From positions 1 through 55,332 of the forward strand of contig WOYX01000014.1 in the NCBI GenBank assembly GCA_011620595.1: a stretch of DNA of 55,332 nucleotides, read 5' to 3'. The notes under the pieces are model-generated. The model searched no databases and had not been told where the DNA came from. It saw only the letters and a list, made by a program, of their open reading frames with translations. Shown here one piece after another: positions 34,007-42,083 of this stretch; positions within the stretch are counted from its first letter, which is position 1, and each line of letters opens with the position of its first letter. Origin of the DNA: Bacteroidales bacterium. GTDB lineage: Bacteria; Bacteroidota; Bacteroidia; Bacteroidales; VadinHA17. A program made the position numbers and the translations under genes.

Positions 34007-34996
34007 TCAGGTGAGTTCCATGAACAGTTCGTTCTTGTTGATCTTTCCGATGCATGCTTCGATGCACCTGCCGCAGCCGGTGCATGCCAGGGAGTTGAAT
34101 TTCCGAGGTCTCCAGACGTACTTGCACATATACCTGTTTCTGAAGCGCCGGTGAAGTTCAAAGAGAGCATCCTCCCCTCCGGCTACCCTTTCAAACCCGG
34201 GGTACTGGCAGGCATCCATCTGCTTCACCTTTTCAAAATCGGGCTTGTCAATCAGCAGAAAGCAGCTGCATGTGGGACAGATTGTCGTACAGGCACCGCA
34301 GGAGACGCACTTTGCTGCATATTTTTTCCAGACCTCATCACCAGCCTTCTGTATGATCTCACCGGTAGTTATGTAATCAGGGAGACCTGCATTAAGGGCG
34401 GTGAGAAGCTCTTCGGTCTCACTGTGCCTCTTCTCCTCATAAGAGATAGCAGCAGCATCGTCCACATCGTATTTCCCTGAGAGCTGCTCTGCAATCTCCT
34501 TTCCCTTCTCCGACATTACCCTCAGGAAGAGATGGTCTCCCTCGGCGAGGATGGCCATATCAGCATGGGCCATGGACCAGGGCTTTACTCCATAGGAGAG
34601 GCAGTGGCAGTGATCATTCACCGTATAGCAGTCTGACGCCACCAGTATGGTGTTGTTCCTCCTGCTCCGGTACCAGGGATCGGCAAAAACCTCATCAAGG
34701 TATATCTCGTCAAGCAGTAGCAGCGCTTCAATGTCACAGTTGGGCACTCCGATGATGATCACGGGCTTGCTGCCAGCTCTTGCAGAAGTCACATTCTCCC
34801 TGACAGGGAGAAAGAAATTCTTCAGCGGAGTGGCAGGCTTGGGGGTGTTGTATGCTATTTTTTCCGCCTGATCCGGCCTGAACGGCTCATAGTCGAGGCT
34901 GAACTCATCTTTCACCGGAACAAAAATGTCATAAGTGTTGAGCAGTTTTTCCAGTGAACAATGCCAATCTTCTTTGCTTATACCTGTGTAGTACAT
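34007..34996 (-). CDS. [4Fe-4S] subunit (sulfhydrogenase beta / AsrA-like)
   Basis: A 329-residue protein, first gene of the operon. The N-terminal ~200 residues are the HydB/AsrA domain (VIIIGVPNCDIEALLLLDEI, LVASDCYTVNDHCHC with Cys residues). The C-terminus carries two [4Fe-4S] motifs (CVSCGACTTICPTCSC and CTGCGRCIEACIG). In sulfhydrogenases this protein relays electrons between the flavin gamma subunit and the hydrogenase. Its ATG (34994-34996) is only 1 nt from a Rex-like palindrome, leaving no room for a normal ribosome-binding site outside the operator. Confidence 0.92.
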   Translation of the reverse strand: MYYTGISKEDWHCSLEKLLNTYDIFVPVKDEFSLDYEPFRPDQAEKIAYNTPKPATPLKNFFLPVRENVTSARAGSKPVIIIGVPNCDIEALLLLDEIYLDEVFADPWYRSRRNNTILVASDCYTVNDHCHCLSYGVKPWSMAHADMAILAEGDHLFLRVMSEKGKEIAEQLSGKYDVDDAAAISYEEKRHSETEELLTALNAGLPDYITTGEIIQKAGDEVWKKYAAKCVSCGACTTICPTCSCFLLIDKPDFEKVKQMDACQYPGFERVAGGEDALFELHRRFRNRYMCKYVWRPRKFNSLACTGCGRCIEACIGKINKNELFMELT

Positions 34997-34997
34997 T

Positions 34998-35019
34998 TTA
35001 TGTGAGAAGATTCACATAA
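34998..35019 (-). promoter_or_regulatory. Rex-type operator of the [NiFe]-Mrp operon
   Basis: A perfect inverted repeat TTATGTGA-N6-TCACATAA. Its core TGTGA-N6-TCACA has exactly the geometry of the Rex consensus TTGTGAA-N4-TTCACAA. It covers the predicted transcription start and lies directly beside the first start codon. Since rex is the divergent neighbour, repression at high NAD+ and release at high NADH is the simplest reading. A CRP/FNR-type regulator could use the same core. Confidence 0.7.
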
Positions 35020-35050
35020 TAAAGTTAGGTGTGCAATAAACTCAAGTCAA
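35020..35050 (-). promoter_or_regulatory. Probable promoter of the [NiFe]-Mrp operon
   Basis: On the minus strand, TTG (35050-35048) and TAACTTTA (35027-35020) are 20 bp apart, close to the Bacteroidota TTTG...TAnnTTTG promoter pattern (last G replaced by A). Transcription would begin near 35014, inside the Rex-like palindrome, giving a leader under 20 nt. Confidence 0.45.
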
Positions 35051-35183
35051 GTTTTTTTTGCCTGATTAATGGCAGAATAGAGCTTATTGCCAATAAAATA
35101 CTCATAATCAATTAAATATTTTTTATATGCTGTTTGAAAAAGTTAGTTTAACTTGCATAAGACATTTGTATGAAGCCGATCTA

Positions 35184-35201
35184 TTGTGAAACAATTCACA
35201 A
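35184..35201 (+). promoter_or_regulatory. Rex box overlapping the rex start codon
   Basis: TTGTGAAACAATTCACAA is an exact match to the Rex consensus TTGTGAA-N4-TTCACAA. The GTG start codon of rex is bases 3-5 of the site, so the operator encodes the first residues (MKQFT). Autoregulation is inferred. Confidence 0.8.
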
Positions 35202-35839
35202 AATACAGTGTCAGAAACAGTCTGAGGAGGATATTGCTCTATCATGGGTTACTGATGAGGCTAAGCGCAATGGGGGTAACCCGGGTATATTCGTATACTC
35301 TTGCAGGTAAGGCAGGGGTAACTCCCGAGCAGGTGAGGAAGGATTTTTCAGAATATGGAATTAAGGGTAACAGGAGGGGCGGTTATCTTACTGAGTCACT
35401 TGTCAGGGAGATTGAGGTTATCTTCAGCCGCGACAGGGAAAGCAATGTAGTGGTGGTGGGCATGGGTAATCTCGGTCAGGCTCTTTCGCGGTATGAGAGG
35501 TTTGCCGGGCGTGGGATAAATATAGTTGCCACCTTTGACATAGATCCCTACAAGCATAAGAGCAGGAGTGACATTCACGTCTATCCCATGGAGCGTCTTG
35601 AGGAGATCACTGAGCGGTTCGGTGTCACCGTGGCAATCATTGCCGTACCGGAGATTTCGGCACAGGAGGTATGCGACGACCTTGTAAACCTTGGGGTAAG
35701 GGGTATAGTGAATTTCTCTCCCGTGTTGCTTAAGGTGCCTCAATACGTGGTTGTCAACAATGTCAACCTGAGTGATGAGATAGAGAGTGTAATCCTCTCT
35801 GTACGACGTATGAAGGATGAGCAGTCATTATTTTTGTAG
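35186..35839 (+). CDS. rex: Redox-sensing transcriptional repressor Rex
   Basis: A 217-residue repressor that reads the NADH/NAD+ ratio. Residues ~1-75 form the winged helix (TLAGKAGVTPEQVRKDFSEY is the recognition region), and ~80-205 a Rossmann domain (VVVVGMGNLGQAL; FDIDPYK). The GTG at 35186 is the only normal start upstream of the winged helix, since a stop lies 15 bp before it; ATT at 35183 is the sole other option. It stands divergent from the [NiFe]-Mrp operon with 189 bp between the two start codons and directly ahead of the hyp genes, so it probably controls both. Confidence 0.95.
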   Translation: MKQFTKYSVRNSLRRILLYHGLLMRLSAMGVTRVYSYTLAGKAGVTPEQVRKDFSEYGIKGNRRGGYLTESLVREIEVIFSRDRESNVVVVGMGNLGQALSRYERFAGRGINIVATFDIDPYKHKSRSDIHVYPMERLEEITERFGVTVAIIAVPEISAQEVCDDLVNLGVRGIVNFSPVLLKVPQYVVVNNVNLSDEIESVILSVRRMKDEQSLFL

Positions 35840-35865
35840 CTATCATAGAAACGGGTTACGAGATA

Positions 35866-38109
35866 TTGGTCACGGGGTTGGTGCAGGGTGTGGGATTTCG
35901 TCCTTTCATCCGCAGGCTTGCCATGAAGCACAATCTCACGGGCGAGGTGGTGAACCGGACCGGGGGTGTCACTGTGGTGATAGAGTGTGACCGGGACAGG
36001 GCTGACAGGTTCGCCCGGGACATTCGGGACCTTGCCCCTCCAGCGGCCGTTGTCAGGTCAGTACAGCTCAGGAAAACCATGACATCAGGTTTTTCAGGCT
36101 TCAGCATAAGGCCCAGCCTCGATGCAGATGAGGCCATCACCGAGGTCAGTCCTGACATAGCGGTATGCCGGGAGTGCCTTGATGACCTGGAAACCGATCC
36201 CGGACGGACAGGTTATCCTTTCATCAATTGCACCAATTGCGGTCCCCGCTTTACCATCATCAAAGCGTTGCCGTATGACAGGATCAATACAACCATGGCT
36301 CACTTTGAGATGTGTCAGCGGTGTGCTGCCGAGTACGGAGACATTTCAGACCGCAGGTTTCATGCCCAGCCTGTGGCCTGCAACAGTTGCGGGCCGGTAT
36401 ATACGCTGAAGGCAGGTGATCTTGTCATCACCTCATTAAAAGAGATTTTGCAGGAGATAGCCCTCCGGCTGGCTTCAGGGGACAGCGTCGCCATTAAATC
36501 GACAGGAGGCTACAATCTCATGTGTGATGCACTGAACGAGGCAGCCGTTGCAGGCCTCAGGCAGCGAAAGCAGCGTGACAGTAAACCCTTTGCAGTGATG
36601 TTCAGGGATATGCATTCCGTCAATGAGTACTGCCATGTTGAGGCCCGGGAGAAGGCGATGCTGGAGTCGTGGAGGAGGCCTGTTGTCATATTGCAGCAGA
36701 AGAGGCCCCTGGCACCGTCGGTGAGCAGCGGACTGAATACAACAGGAGCGATGCTGCCCCACATGCCTGTTCATTACATGCTGTTCCGGCTCATCACAAC
36801 CCCTGCCCTGGTGCTCACCAGTGGCAACCTCAGCCATGAACCCATAATTACTCTTGACAGGCAGGCTGAAAGTGATCTTATGCCCGTCACAGGATGCATT
36901 GTGAGTTACAACAGAGAGATATACAACAGGGCTGATGATTCCGTGGTCAGAGTTATCAACGGAAATATCAGTCTGATAAGGAGGTCAAGGGGCTATGCTC
37001 CGGAGCCTGTTGATCTGACCCGCTCTGCCGAGGGCATTTTCGCGGCAGGGGCTGAACAGAAGAACAGTTTCTGCATCGGAAGAGGTCGGCAGGCATTTAT
37101 GAGTCAGTATATAGGTGATCTCACGAATCTTCCCACATACGACTTCTATCTCGGGTCACTGGGGCTGTTCACTTCACTATTCAGGTTCACGCCGTCTCAT
37201 GTTGCGTGCGATATGCACCCTGATTATCTCTCCGGAAGGTTTGCGGAGGAGATGGCTGAACAGCGGGGAGTGCCTCTGTTGAGGGTTCAGCACCATCATG
37301 CCCATGCGGCATCTGTGATGGCTGAGCACAGGCTTATCGGGAAGGTGATAGGAGTAATCATGGATGGCACCGGTTACGGCACTGACGGAAATATATGGGG
37401 GAGTGAGTTCATGATTGTTACTCCCGCGGATTTTGAGAGATACACTCACTTTGATTATTTCATGATGCCCGGTGGCGACATTGCTGCAGATGAGCCGTGG
37501 CGCATGGCACTCTCATGCCTCTTACGTTATTTCGGCAGCGACTATGACTTCAGCTCATTAAAGCTGTTCAGGCTGGTAGACGGTAGAAAGCTTGAGATGG
37601 TGAGGCAGATGCTTGTTAACGGAATTAACTCACCTCTCACCTGCGGCGCAGGCCGCATCTTCGATGCCGTCTCGGCACTCCTTCTGCTCTGCACGGAGAG
37701 TTCGTTTGATTCAGAGGCCCCGATGCGCCTTGAATCGGCAGCCTCTTCAGATATAGATGAATATTATCCCTATTCCCTCAATGAGACAGTCAGCCTTGGG
37801 CCAATGTTCGAACAGATACTGAATGAGATTGATCATCCTGATATCCCTGGCATTGCTGCCAGATTCCACAACACCGTGGCACATATTATTCTGGATGTGT
37901 GTATCAGGATCAGGAGGGAGACCGGGTTGAAAAGGGTGGTCCTTTCAGGAGGCGTTTTTCAGAACAGGTATCTGCTTGAGAAATCTTTGTATCTTTTAAG
38001 CATGAACAAATTCAGGGTTTATACCAATCACCTTGTGCCTGCCAACGATGGTGGCGTTTCACTGGGGCAGCTGCTTGTTGCTGCAGAAAGGAGGGAAAAA
38101 TGTGTCTGA
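35866..38109 (+). CDS. hypF: Carbamoyltransferase HypF
   Basis: A ~747-residue enzyme that makes the cyanide ligands of the NiFe centre from carbamoyl phosphate with HypE. Domains in order: acylphosphatase (LVQGVGFRPFIRRLA), two zinc fingers (CRECLDDL...CTNCGP; CQRCAAEYG...CNSCGP), a YrdC-like domain (~200-380) and a Kae1-like domain (VQHHHAHAASVMAEH; IMDGTGYGTDG; VLSGGVFQNRYL). No ATG precedes the acylphosphatase; the first usable codon is TTG at 35866, but that cuts the first beta strand short. The frame is open back to 35821, so a non-ATG start (an ATT or ATA) overlapping or abutting the rex stop is possible. Confidence 0.95.
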   Translation: MVTGLVQGVGFRPFIRRLAMKHNLTGEVVNRTGGVTVVIECDRDRADRFARDIRDLAPPAAVVRSVQLRKTMTSGFSGFSIRPSLDADEAITEVSPDIAVCRECLDDLETDPGRTGYPFINCTNCGPRFTIIKALPYDRINTTMAHFEMCQRCAAEYGDISDRRFHAQPVACNSCGPVYTLKAGDLVITSLKEILQEIALRLASGDSVAIKSTGGYNLMCDALNEAAVAGLRQRKQRDSKPFAVMFRDMHSVNEYCHVEAREKAMLESWRRPVVILQQKRPLAPSVSSGLNTTGAMLPHMPVHYMLFRLITTPALVLTSGNLSHEPIITLDRQAESDLMPVTGCIVSYNREIYNRADDSVVRVINGNISLIRRSRGYAPEPVDLTRSAEGIFAAGAEQKNSFCIGRGRQAFMSQYIGDLTNLPTYDFYLGSLGLFTSLFRFTPSHVACDMHPDYLSGRFAEEMAEQRGVPLLRVQHHHAHAASVMAEHRLIGKVIGVIMDGTGYGTDGNIWGSEFMIVTPADFERYTHFDYFMMPGGDIAADEPWRMALSCLLRYFGSDYDFSSLKLFRLVDGRKLEMVRQMLVNGINSPLTCGAGRIFDAVSALLLLCTESSFDSEAPMRLESAASSDIDEYYPYSLNETVSLGPMFEQILNEIDHPDIPGIAARFHNTVAHIILDVCIRIRRETGLKRVVLSGGVFQNRYLLEKSLYLLSMNKFRVYTNHLVPANDGGVSLGQLLVAAERREKCV

Positions 38110-38345
38110 GTCTTCCCGCACGCATCATTTCCATTGAGGGTGACATGGGACAGGTCTCCGTCGGTGGAGTCATATTCCAGGCAGGCCTGCAGATGGTGGA
38201 AGGGGTGAGGGTCGGGGATTATGTCCTTCTTCATGCAGGTTTTGCCATAGAGAAGATGAAGGAGGAAGAAGCCATGGAGACACTGCGTCTCCTGAAGGAG
38301 ATGGAAGATGCAATCAACGGGAGTGACGGCGATGAAGTTTGTTGA
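38100..38345 (+). CDS. hypC: Hydrogenase assembly chaperone HypC
   Basis: An 81-residue chaperone beginning MCLSLPARI, with the essential Cys2 that carries the iron centre to the large subunit. The C-terminal helix (EEAMETLRLLKEMEDAING) is typical. It overlaps hypF by 10 bp and hypD by 14 bp, so all three are translationally coupled. Confidence 0.96.
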   Translation: MCLSLPARIISIEGDMGQVSVGGVIFQAGLQMVEGVRVGDYVLLHAGFAIEKMKEEEAMETLRLLKEMEDAINGSDGDEVC

Positions 38346-39417
38346 TGAATTCAGGCAGAGGAGTCAGACGGAGAGCCTGGCAAGGCTGATTGCGGAGGCT
38401 GCCACGCGCGACTACACCTTTATGGAGGTATGCGGAGGACACACCTCTGCCATCCACAGGTTTGGAATACCGTCGCTGCTCCCTGACCGTGTCAGGCTTC
38501 TTTCCGGTCCGGGATGCCCGGTCTGTGTCACTTCTGCGGATTACATAGACAGGCTGATAGCCCTGGCATCACTCAGGGATGTCACCGTGGCCCTCTTCGG
38601 TGACCTCATGCGGGTGCCGGGTACTCTTCTGTCTCCTGCCGCCGCCGTTGCTGAGGGTGCTGACCTGAGGGTTGTCCTTTCGGCGCATGAGGCTCTGCAG
38701 ATGGCACGGTCTGACCCGCGGAGGAAGATTGTCTTTTCCGGAGTCGGATTCGAGACTACGGCACCGGGAACTGCTGTAACGGTCATGCAGGCTGACAGTG
38801 AGGGGAGAGACAATTTCTATGTTCTGAGCGCACACAAGCTGATGCCTCCGGCCATGGAGGCCATACTGAAGGACGGCACCCGCATTGACGGATTTATATG
38901 CCCGGGTCATGTGGCTGTCATTACGGGAGCATCAGCGTTTGACTTCATCCCGGAAAGGTACGGGCTCGCCTGCGTGGTAACCGGCTTTGAACCTGCTGAT
39001 CTGCTCATGTCAGTGCTGATGCTTATCAGACAGGTTAACAGTTCTTCTCCGTCGGTAGAGACAGAGTATTCCAGAGCAGTGTCACGCGAGGGAAACCAGA
39101 GGGCACAGGCTTACCTGACTGAAGTCTTTGAGCCCTGTGACGTGCAATGGCGTGGCCTGGGGCATATAGCTTTGTCGGGGCTCCGGCTGCGGGATCGCTA
39201 CCGGCGCTTTGACGCCGGGGCTGCCTTTACGGTCAGCCTGCCTGAGTCGATCCGTGCCAGCGCCTGTATTTGCGGAGAGATACTGAGAGGTGTCAGGACT
39301 CCTCCGGAATGTGCTCTATATGCATCACAATGCACCCCTGAACATCCGGAGGGGGCCTGCATGGTATCGGAAGAGGGTGCGTGCAATTCCTGGTTCAAAT
39401 ACCGCCATGATGAGTGA
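38332..39417 (+). CDS. hypD: Hydrogenase formation protein HypD
   Basis: A 361-residue iron-sulfur scaffold on which Fe(CN)2CO is built with HypC. Visible motifs are FMEVCGGHTSAIHRFGI, LLSGPGCPVCVT, GFETTAPGTA and the C-terminal [4Fe-4S] cysteines (ACICGEILRGVRTPPEC...C...GACMVSEEGAC). The ATG at 38332 (MKFVDEFRQ) is preferred over one eight codons earlier, because HypD N-termini begin in this way. It overlaps hypE by 11 bp. Confidence 0.96.
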   Translation: MKFVDEFRQRSQTESLARLIAEAATRDYTFMEVCGGHTSAIHRFGIPSLLPDRVRLLSGPGCPVCVTSADYIDRLIALASLRDVTVALFGDLMRVPGTLLSPAAAVAEGADLRVVLSAHEALQMARSDPRRKIVFSGVGFETTAPGTAVTVMQADSEGRDNFYVLSAHKLMPPAMEAILKDGTRIDGFICPGHVAVITGASAFDFIPERYGLACVVTGFEPADLLMSVLMLIRQVNSSSPSVETEYSRAVSREGNQRAQAYLTEVFEPCDVQWRGLGHIALSGLRLRDRYRRFDAGAAFTVSLPESIRASACICGEILRGVRTPPECALYASQCTPEHPEGACMVSEEGACNSWFKYRHDE

Positions 39418-40417
39418 GAAGATAACCCTGGGACAAGGCAGCGGAGGAAGACTGGCACAGGATCTTATCCGTAACCATTTTGCCTCCCGGTTCGGGATGG
39501 AGGGGCCGATGACTGACTCTGCGCTGCTCTCAGCAGGAGAGGGGATGATCGCCTTCACCACAGATTCGTTTGTAATCGACCCGCTCTTCTTCCCTGGCGG
39601 TGACATCGGCAAACTGGCGGTGTGCGGTACGGTAAACGATCTTGCCGTATCAGGTGCCGAACCCAGGTTTCTCTCGGCAGCATTCATCATTGAAGAGGGA
39701 TTTGAAGTCAGCGAGCTTGACGCCATAGTAGCCTCCATGGCTGCTGAGGCTGATGCTGCCGGCGTAATGATAGTAACAGGTGACACCAAGGTGGTGGAGA
39801 GGGGACAGTGCGACAGGATATTCATCAACACTGCCGGAGTAGGGATCATCCCCCGGGAGCATATGCATATCAGCAGCGGTGTATCGGTGAAGGAAGGCGA
39901 CAGGCTGATTATCAGCGGGCCGCCGGGGGACCATGCCGTTGCCATACTTGCATCGCGAAGAAAGCTCTCATTTGACCAGCCGCTGATCTCCGACTGTGCC
40001 TCACTCAACAGGTTGACAGGTAAGATACTGGAGAAGCCGGAGGCGATTCATTTCATGCGCGATCTTACCAGGGGCGGGCTGGCTGCGGTGCTCAACGAGC
40101 TTGCCTCCATGATCAGGTGCGGTATTACAGTCAACGAAGAGAGTGTTCCGATAGCCGAACCCGTCAGGGGTTTGTGTGAGATTCTGGGCTTCGCTCCGCT
40201 TACCCTTGCCAGCGAGGGAAGGATGGTAATCGTTACTGCCCCTGAGGCAGCTGACAGGATAGTTGAGATACTGCGCTCCGACCCCCTGGGGAGAGAATCG
40301 GCAGTCATAGGTGAAATAACTGCTGAACGCCGCGGAAGGGTCGTCCTTAATAGTTTAACCGGCGGAAGGCGGTTCCTGGATATGCCGTCAGGATTGCTGT
40401 TGCCAAGAATATGCTGA
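39407..40417 (+). CDS. hypE: Hydrogenase expression/formation protein HypE
   Basis: A 336-residue PurM-like ATPase that dehydrates the thiocarboxamide made by HypF to thiocyanate. The start MMSEKITLGQGSGGRLAQDL and the terminal PRIC, whose Cys carries the cyano group, are both present. Other family blocks are FTTDSFVIDPLFFPGGDIG and RDLTRGGLAAVLNE. Two adjacent ATGs (39407, 39410) cannot be told apart. The longer open frame upstream lies wholly inside hypD. Confidence 0.96.
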   Translation: MMSEKITLGQGSGGRLAQDLIRNHFASRFGMEGPMTDSALLSAGEGMIAFTTDSFVIDPLFFPGGDIGKLAVCGTVNDLAVSGAEPRFLSAAFIIEEGFEVSELDAIVASMAAEADAAGVMIVTGDTKVVERGQCDRIFINTAGVGIIPREHMHISSGVSVKEGDRLIISGPPGDHAVAILASRRKLSFDQPLISDCASLNRLTGKILEKPEAIHFMRDLTRGGLAAVLNELASMIRCGITVNEESVPIAEPVRGLCEILGFAPLTLASEGRMVIVTAPEAADRIVEILRSDPLGRESAVIGEITAERRGRVVLNSLTGGRRFLDMPSGLLLPRIC

Positions 40418-40427
40418 CTGGAGGCAG

Positions 40428-40769
40428 ATGCACGAACTTAAGATAGCAGAAGAGCTGTCGGCAATGGTGTCATACCATGCTGCCGAAGCAGGGCTCAGGG
40501 TCGTTGAGAGGGTGAATATCAGCGTCGGGCAGTTCGTGCAGGTGGTGCCTGATCTGCTTGAGGCAGCCTTCAGGATAGCTGCCATGGACAGTGTCGCCTC
40601 GGCGGCGCGGCTGGAGATAGAAATTATAGCTGCCGAGATGCGGTGCCGGAGGTGCGGCACCGGGTACAGTCCTGATGATGATCTGCATGCCTGCATGGCA
40701 TGCGGCTCCTTAGACATAGATGTAGTACACGGCAAAGAGTTGTTCATTAAAAGTATCGAAGGAGAATAG
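40428..40769 (+). CDS. hypA: Nickel metallochaperone HypA
   Basis: A 113-residue nickel-insertion protein starting MHELKIAEEL with the nickel-ligand His2. A zinc site is formed by CRRCG and CMACG. It lies 10 bp after hypE and 2 bp before hypB, the partner GTPase. Complete. Confidence 0.96.
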   Translation: MHELKIAEELSAMVSYHAAEAGLRVVERVNISVGQFVQVVPDLLEAAFRIAAMDSVASAARLEIEIIAAEMRCRRCGTGYSPDDDLHACMACGSLDIDVVHGKELFIKSIEGE

Positions 40770-40771
40770 AG

Positions 40772-41431
40772 ATGGAAATCAAGATCATGAAAGATATTCT
40801 GGACAGGAACCAGAATAAGGCTGAAGAGGTTCGTACTCTCCTGAGGGAGAAAAAGGTGATGATGGTTAACATCATCAGTTCCCCCGGAGCAGGCAAGACC
40901 ACATTGCTTGAGCGCACCTGCGAAGCTTTGGCTGATAAGACAAGGATAGGAGTGATAGAGGGTGATGTTGCCACCGACCGTGATGCCCGGCGCCTGCAGA
41001 AGTACAACATCCCGATAGTATGCATCAACACCGGGGGCGGGTGTCATCTCGACTCGCACAGCATCTCAAAGGTCCTCGGACATTTCGCTCTTGATAATCT
41101 CGACCTCCTCTTCGTGGAAAATGTCGGCAACCTGATCTGTCCTTCGCAGTTTGACCTGGGCGAAACCTTCAAGCTGGCTGTTGTCAGCACGGCTGAAGGT
41201 GATGACAAGCCGGCAAAATATCCGATGCTCTTTACAGGCGCCAGGGCGGTTATCCTGAATAAGACAGACCTCATACCCTACACCAATTTTAATGTCGCCG
41301 CATTCGAATCTGATATAGTCTCGCTGAATCCCGGCATCACCATTATCAAAACTTCAGCGACCGGTGGGGAGGGCACCGACAGATGGATCGGGTGGCTCAC
41401 CTCTCAGCTGGAGAGCTTCCGCGCAGGCTGA
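40772..41431 (+). CDS. hypB: Nickel-inserting GTPase HypB
   Basis: A 219-residue SIMIBI GTPase that drives nickel delivery. The P-loop is ISSPGAGKTTLLE; the metal-site region INTGGGCHLDS has the conserved Cys/His; the G4-type motif is ILNKTDL. It lacks the His-rich N-terminal store and the N-terminal CXXCGC nickel motif of E. coli HypB, resembling the simpler form. It is the last gene of the maturation set; 172 bp follow before the [FeFe] hydrogenase. Confidence 0.96.
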   Translation: MEIKIMKDILDRNQNKAEEVRTLLREKKVMMVNIISSPGAGKTTLLERTCEALADKTRIGVIEGDVATDRDARRLQKYNIPIVCINTGGGCHLDSHSISKVLGHFALDNLDLLFVENVGNLICPSQFDLGETFKLAVVSTAEGDDKPAKYPMLFTGARAVILNKTDLIPYTNFNVAAFESDIVSLNPGITIIKTSATGGEGTDRWIGWLTSQLESFRAG

Positions 41432-41529
41432 ACAGGCACTGCAACCCTCCTCCATTTACAGAGACAATAAGTTTTACAGAAGCCTTAAATATTCTTAAAC
41501 ATGATTTATGTAAGGTTTTTGGTTGATTA

Positions 41530-41547
41530 TTGTTATTAGTTTCACAG
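41530..41547 (+). promoter_or_regulatory. Weak Rex-box-like site upstream of the [FeFe] hydrogenase
   Basis: TTGTTATTAGTTTCACAG matches the Rex consensus at 11 of 14 defined positions, with an intact right half (TTTCACA). It lies 57 bp before the hydC start, a sensible operator position. The match alone is weak; the nearby rex gene and the NADH-linked enzyme make it plausible. Confidence 0.4.
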
Positions 41548-41603
41548 CCGAAATTAAGATCAGTAGCTAACCGATTTTTCAAACACACTTAAAAACGTAA
41601 TAT

Positions 41604-42065
41604 ATGTATCAAACTGGTAACCTGGTGAAGGATCTGGCAGAGAAACACGGCCGAAAGAGAGAGAGCCTCATGCCGATTCTTCAGGATATTGTTAAGAAGC
41701 ATAACTACCTGACAGACGATGTCATGGTGGCAGTTGCAACAGAACTTGATATCTCTGCAGCAGAGGTTTACGGCACAGCATCGTTTTATACCTTTCTGGA
41801 CACGGAGGAGCGTGGCAAGAATGTCATCAGGGTCTGCAAGACCATTACCTGCTCAATGAAGGGCAAGAATGACATAATAGCCACCATTGAGGATATGCTG
41901 AAGATCAGGGTAGGTGAGACTACGCCCGACAAGATGTTCACATTGCTGGAGACCAACTGCATAGGATGGTGTCACAAGGCTCCCGCGATTCTGATCAATG
42001 ACATGCCGTACACTGATCTGACTCCGGAGACAGTTATCGATGTTATTAAAGGTTACATGCGCTAA
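41604..42065 (+). CDS. hydC: NuoE-like [2Fe-2S] subunit of trimeric [FeFe] hydrogenase (HydC)
   Basis: A 153-residue thioredoxin-fold subunit. The [2Fe-2S] ligands are visible as CKTITCSMKG (Cys, +5 Cys) and ETNCIGWCHKAP (Cys, +4 Cys). The N-terminal helix bundle (LMPILQDIVKKHNYLTDDVM) is the NuoE type. It is the first gene of the hydCBA operon, 19 bp before hydB. It shuttles electrons between the flavin subunit and HydA. Confidence 0.92.
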   Translation: MYQTGNLVKDLAEKHGRKRESLMPILQDIVKKHNYLTDDVMVAVATELDISAAEVYGTASFYTFLDTEERGKNVIRVCKTITCSMKGKNDIIATIEDMLKIRVGETTPDKMFTLLETNCIGWCHKAPAILINDMPYTDLTPETVIDVIKGYMR

Positions 42066-42083
42066 ACAGAGGGAGGCACCGAA

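Noticed and set aside
35020-35180. A confident rex promoter in the intergenic region
   Set aside because: Several TTTG and TAnnTT-like pieces exist but none has convincing spacing to the GTG start, so no rex promoter was called.
40388-41059. 223-codon minus-strand frame opposite hypA/hypB
   Set aside because: Antisense of two certain hyp genes; no motif.
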